Assembly: GCA_002305255.1 (NCBI GenBank)
Contig: DBQN01000002.1
Coordinates: 50,328 to 57,420, forward strand
Length of the DNA stretch: 7,093 nt
Origin: Firmicutes bacterium UBA1393
GTDB lineage: Bacteria > Bacillota > DTU025
Direction of reading: 5' to 3'
The first letter of the stretch is position 1, and each line of letters opens with the position of its first letter. Below are positions 6,558 through 7,093 of this stretch, piece by piece. The notes under the pieces were generated by a model that worked only from the letters and a program-made list of their open reading frames with translations, was not told the DNA's origin and ran no database searches. Position numbers and translations under genes: made by a program.

Positions 6558-7053
6558 CGGGGTTCACCTCTCTGTTCATGAGCGCGTCGATGATCATCTC
6601 CGCGGCCTCCGGCGTCATCTGCGCATACACTTCATCATTGATTGTGATAACCGGCGCAAGCCCGCACGCGCCGACACACGCCACAGTCTCGACAGTGAAC
6701 AACCCGTCGGCAGAGGTGATTCTCTTGCCCCTAAGGCCGGTCTTCTTGCGAATAGCCTCGTAGATCGGCATTGAGTGACGCACATGACACGCCGTGCCGT
6801 CGCACACGCGAATCACGTACTTGCCCTTAGGCTCCAGTGAGAACTGGGCGTAGAAAGTCGCCACGCCGTACACCGTTGCCGGCGGAATGCCCATCGCCGT
6901 CGAGATGTGCGACAAGATCTCCTCAGGCAAGTATCTATACTCAGCCTGCACCTCCTGGAGGATGGGCACCAGCTCTTGCTGGCCCTTGCCGTGCCTGCCG
7001 ATGATCTTACTGACGTTTGCGAAATCTCTGTGAGTCGTTTCCAAGAGCGCCAT
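6544..7053 (-). CDS. hydC: [2Fe-2S] subunit of [FeFe] hydrogenase (HydC/HndA, NuoE-like)
   Basis: This small electron-transfer subunit works with the HydB flavoprotein, as NuoE does with NuoF in complex I. It has 169 residues, normal for the family. The N-terminal helical part contains YRYLPEEIL (39-47) and GIPPATVYGVATFYAQF (55-71), typical of NuoE. The C-terminal thioredoxin-like fold binds one [2Fe-2S] cluster through C84 and C89 (CDGTAC) and C126 and C130 (CVGACG). The ATG at 7053 is well supported: GGAGG lies 7 nt upstream and the protein begins at the usual place. It is the first of the three hydrogenase genes; its end overlaps the hydB start by 14 nt, and the hydB SD lies in its last codons. 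Confidence 0.95.
   Translation of the reverse strand: MALLETTHRDFANVSKIIGRHGKGQQELVPILQEVQAEYRYLPEEILSHISTAMGIPPATVYGVATFYAQFSLEPKGKYVIRVCDGTACHVRHSMPIYEAIRKKTGLRGKRITSADGLFTVETVACVGACGLAPVITINDEVYAQMTPEAAEMIIDALMNREVNPVETH
6564..6573 (-). promoter_or_regulatory. Ribosome binding site of hydB, inside the end of hydC
   Basis: The minus strand reads AGAGAGGTGA, 6 nt before the TTG at 6557. The match to the SD consensus is strong and supports a TTG start overlapping hydC. Confidence 0.7.
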
Positions 7054-7060
7054 GGTGGTA

Positions 7061-7065
7061 CCTCC
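7061..7065 (-). promoter_or_regulatory. Ribosome binding site of hydC
   Basis: The minus strand reads GGAGG, 7 nt before the ATG at 7053, an ideal spacing. The remaining bases to the right edge (to 7093) show no convincing -10 or -35 promoter elements, so the promoter, if any, lies beyond the window. One frame entering from the edge stops at a TAG (7072-7070), which could be the tail of an upstream gene, but seven codons are too few to call. Confidence 0.75.
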
Positions 7066-7093
7066 GATGCTAGCTGCTGTTGAGCGTCTGTGA

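Noticed and set aside
7066..7093. Tail of an upstream gene ending at TAG 7072-7070
   Set aside because: Only seven codons are visible before the stop, and a stop in one frame over so short a stretch is expected by chance.
1..7093. CRISPR arrays, insertion sequences, tRNA or rRNA genes, phage genes
   Set aside because: I saw no regularly spaced repeats, transposase-like proteins, terminal inverted repeats or RNA gene sequences. Almost every base is within one of six ordinary genes.

Overview
The window is a single co-directional block of six protein-coding genes, all on the minus strand, so it reads right to left. The DNA is GC-rich (60% in one line I counted). Redox enzymes for H2 metabolism, a SpoIID-family cell-wall protein, strong Shine-Dalgarno (SD) sites and frequent TTG starts point to an anaerobic, probably spore-forming, high-GC Bacillota (Clostridia or Limnochordia-like). 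That assignment is an inference; no rRNA or other taxonomic marker is present.

Right half (about 7053 to 2930): the three subunits of an NAD(H)-linked [FeFe] hydrogenase in the order hydC (NuoE-like), hydB (NuoF-like) and hydA (catalytic). All expected cofactor motifs are intact: thioredoxin-like [2Fe-2S] sites in HydC and HydB, FMN/NAD sites and extra [4Fe-4S] clusters in HydB, and a full relay plus all H-cluster cysteines in HydA. Together they should exchange electrons between NADH, H2 and probably ferredoxin. The maturases HydE, HydF and HydG are not in the window.

Left half (about 2890 to 1): a diacylglycerol-kinase-family lipid kinase, a PlsY-type acyl-phosphate:glycerol-3-phosphate acyltransferase, and a secreted SpoIID/LytB-domain protein whose C-terminus runs off the left edge. 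These are envelope lipid and peptidoglycan functions. Both lipid enzymes carry substitutions at normally conserved active-site positions.

The junctions are very tight: 14-nt overlap, 22 nt, 39 nt, 4 nt and 3 nt. No intrinsic terminator is visible between genes, so the whole block may be one transcript. The 39-nt hydA/lipid-kinase junction holds an imperfect hairpin whose 3' arm contains the SD of the kinase gene. It is the only obvious candidate control point inside the block. I see no wholly new system; the unusual points are the gene combination, this hairpin and the divergent lipid enzymes. No stretch over 300 bases lacks a gene.
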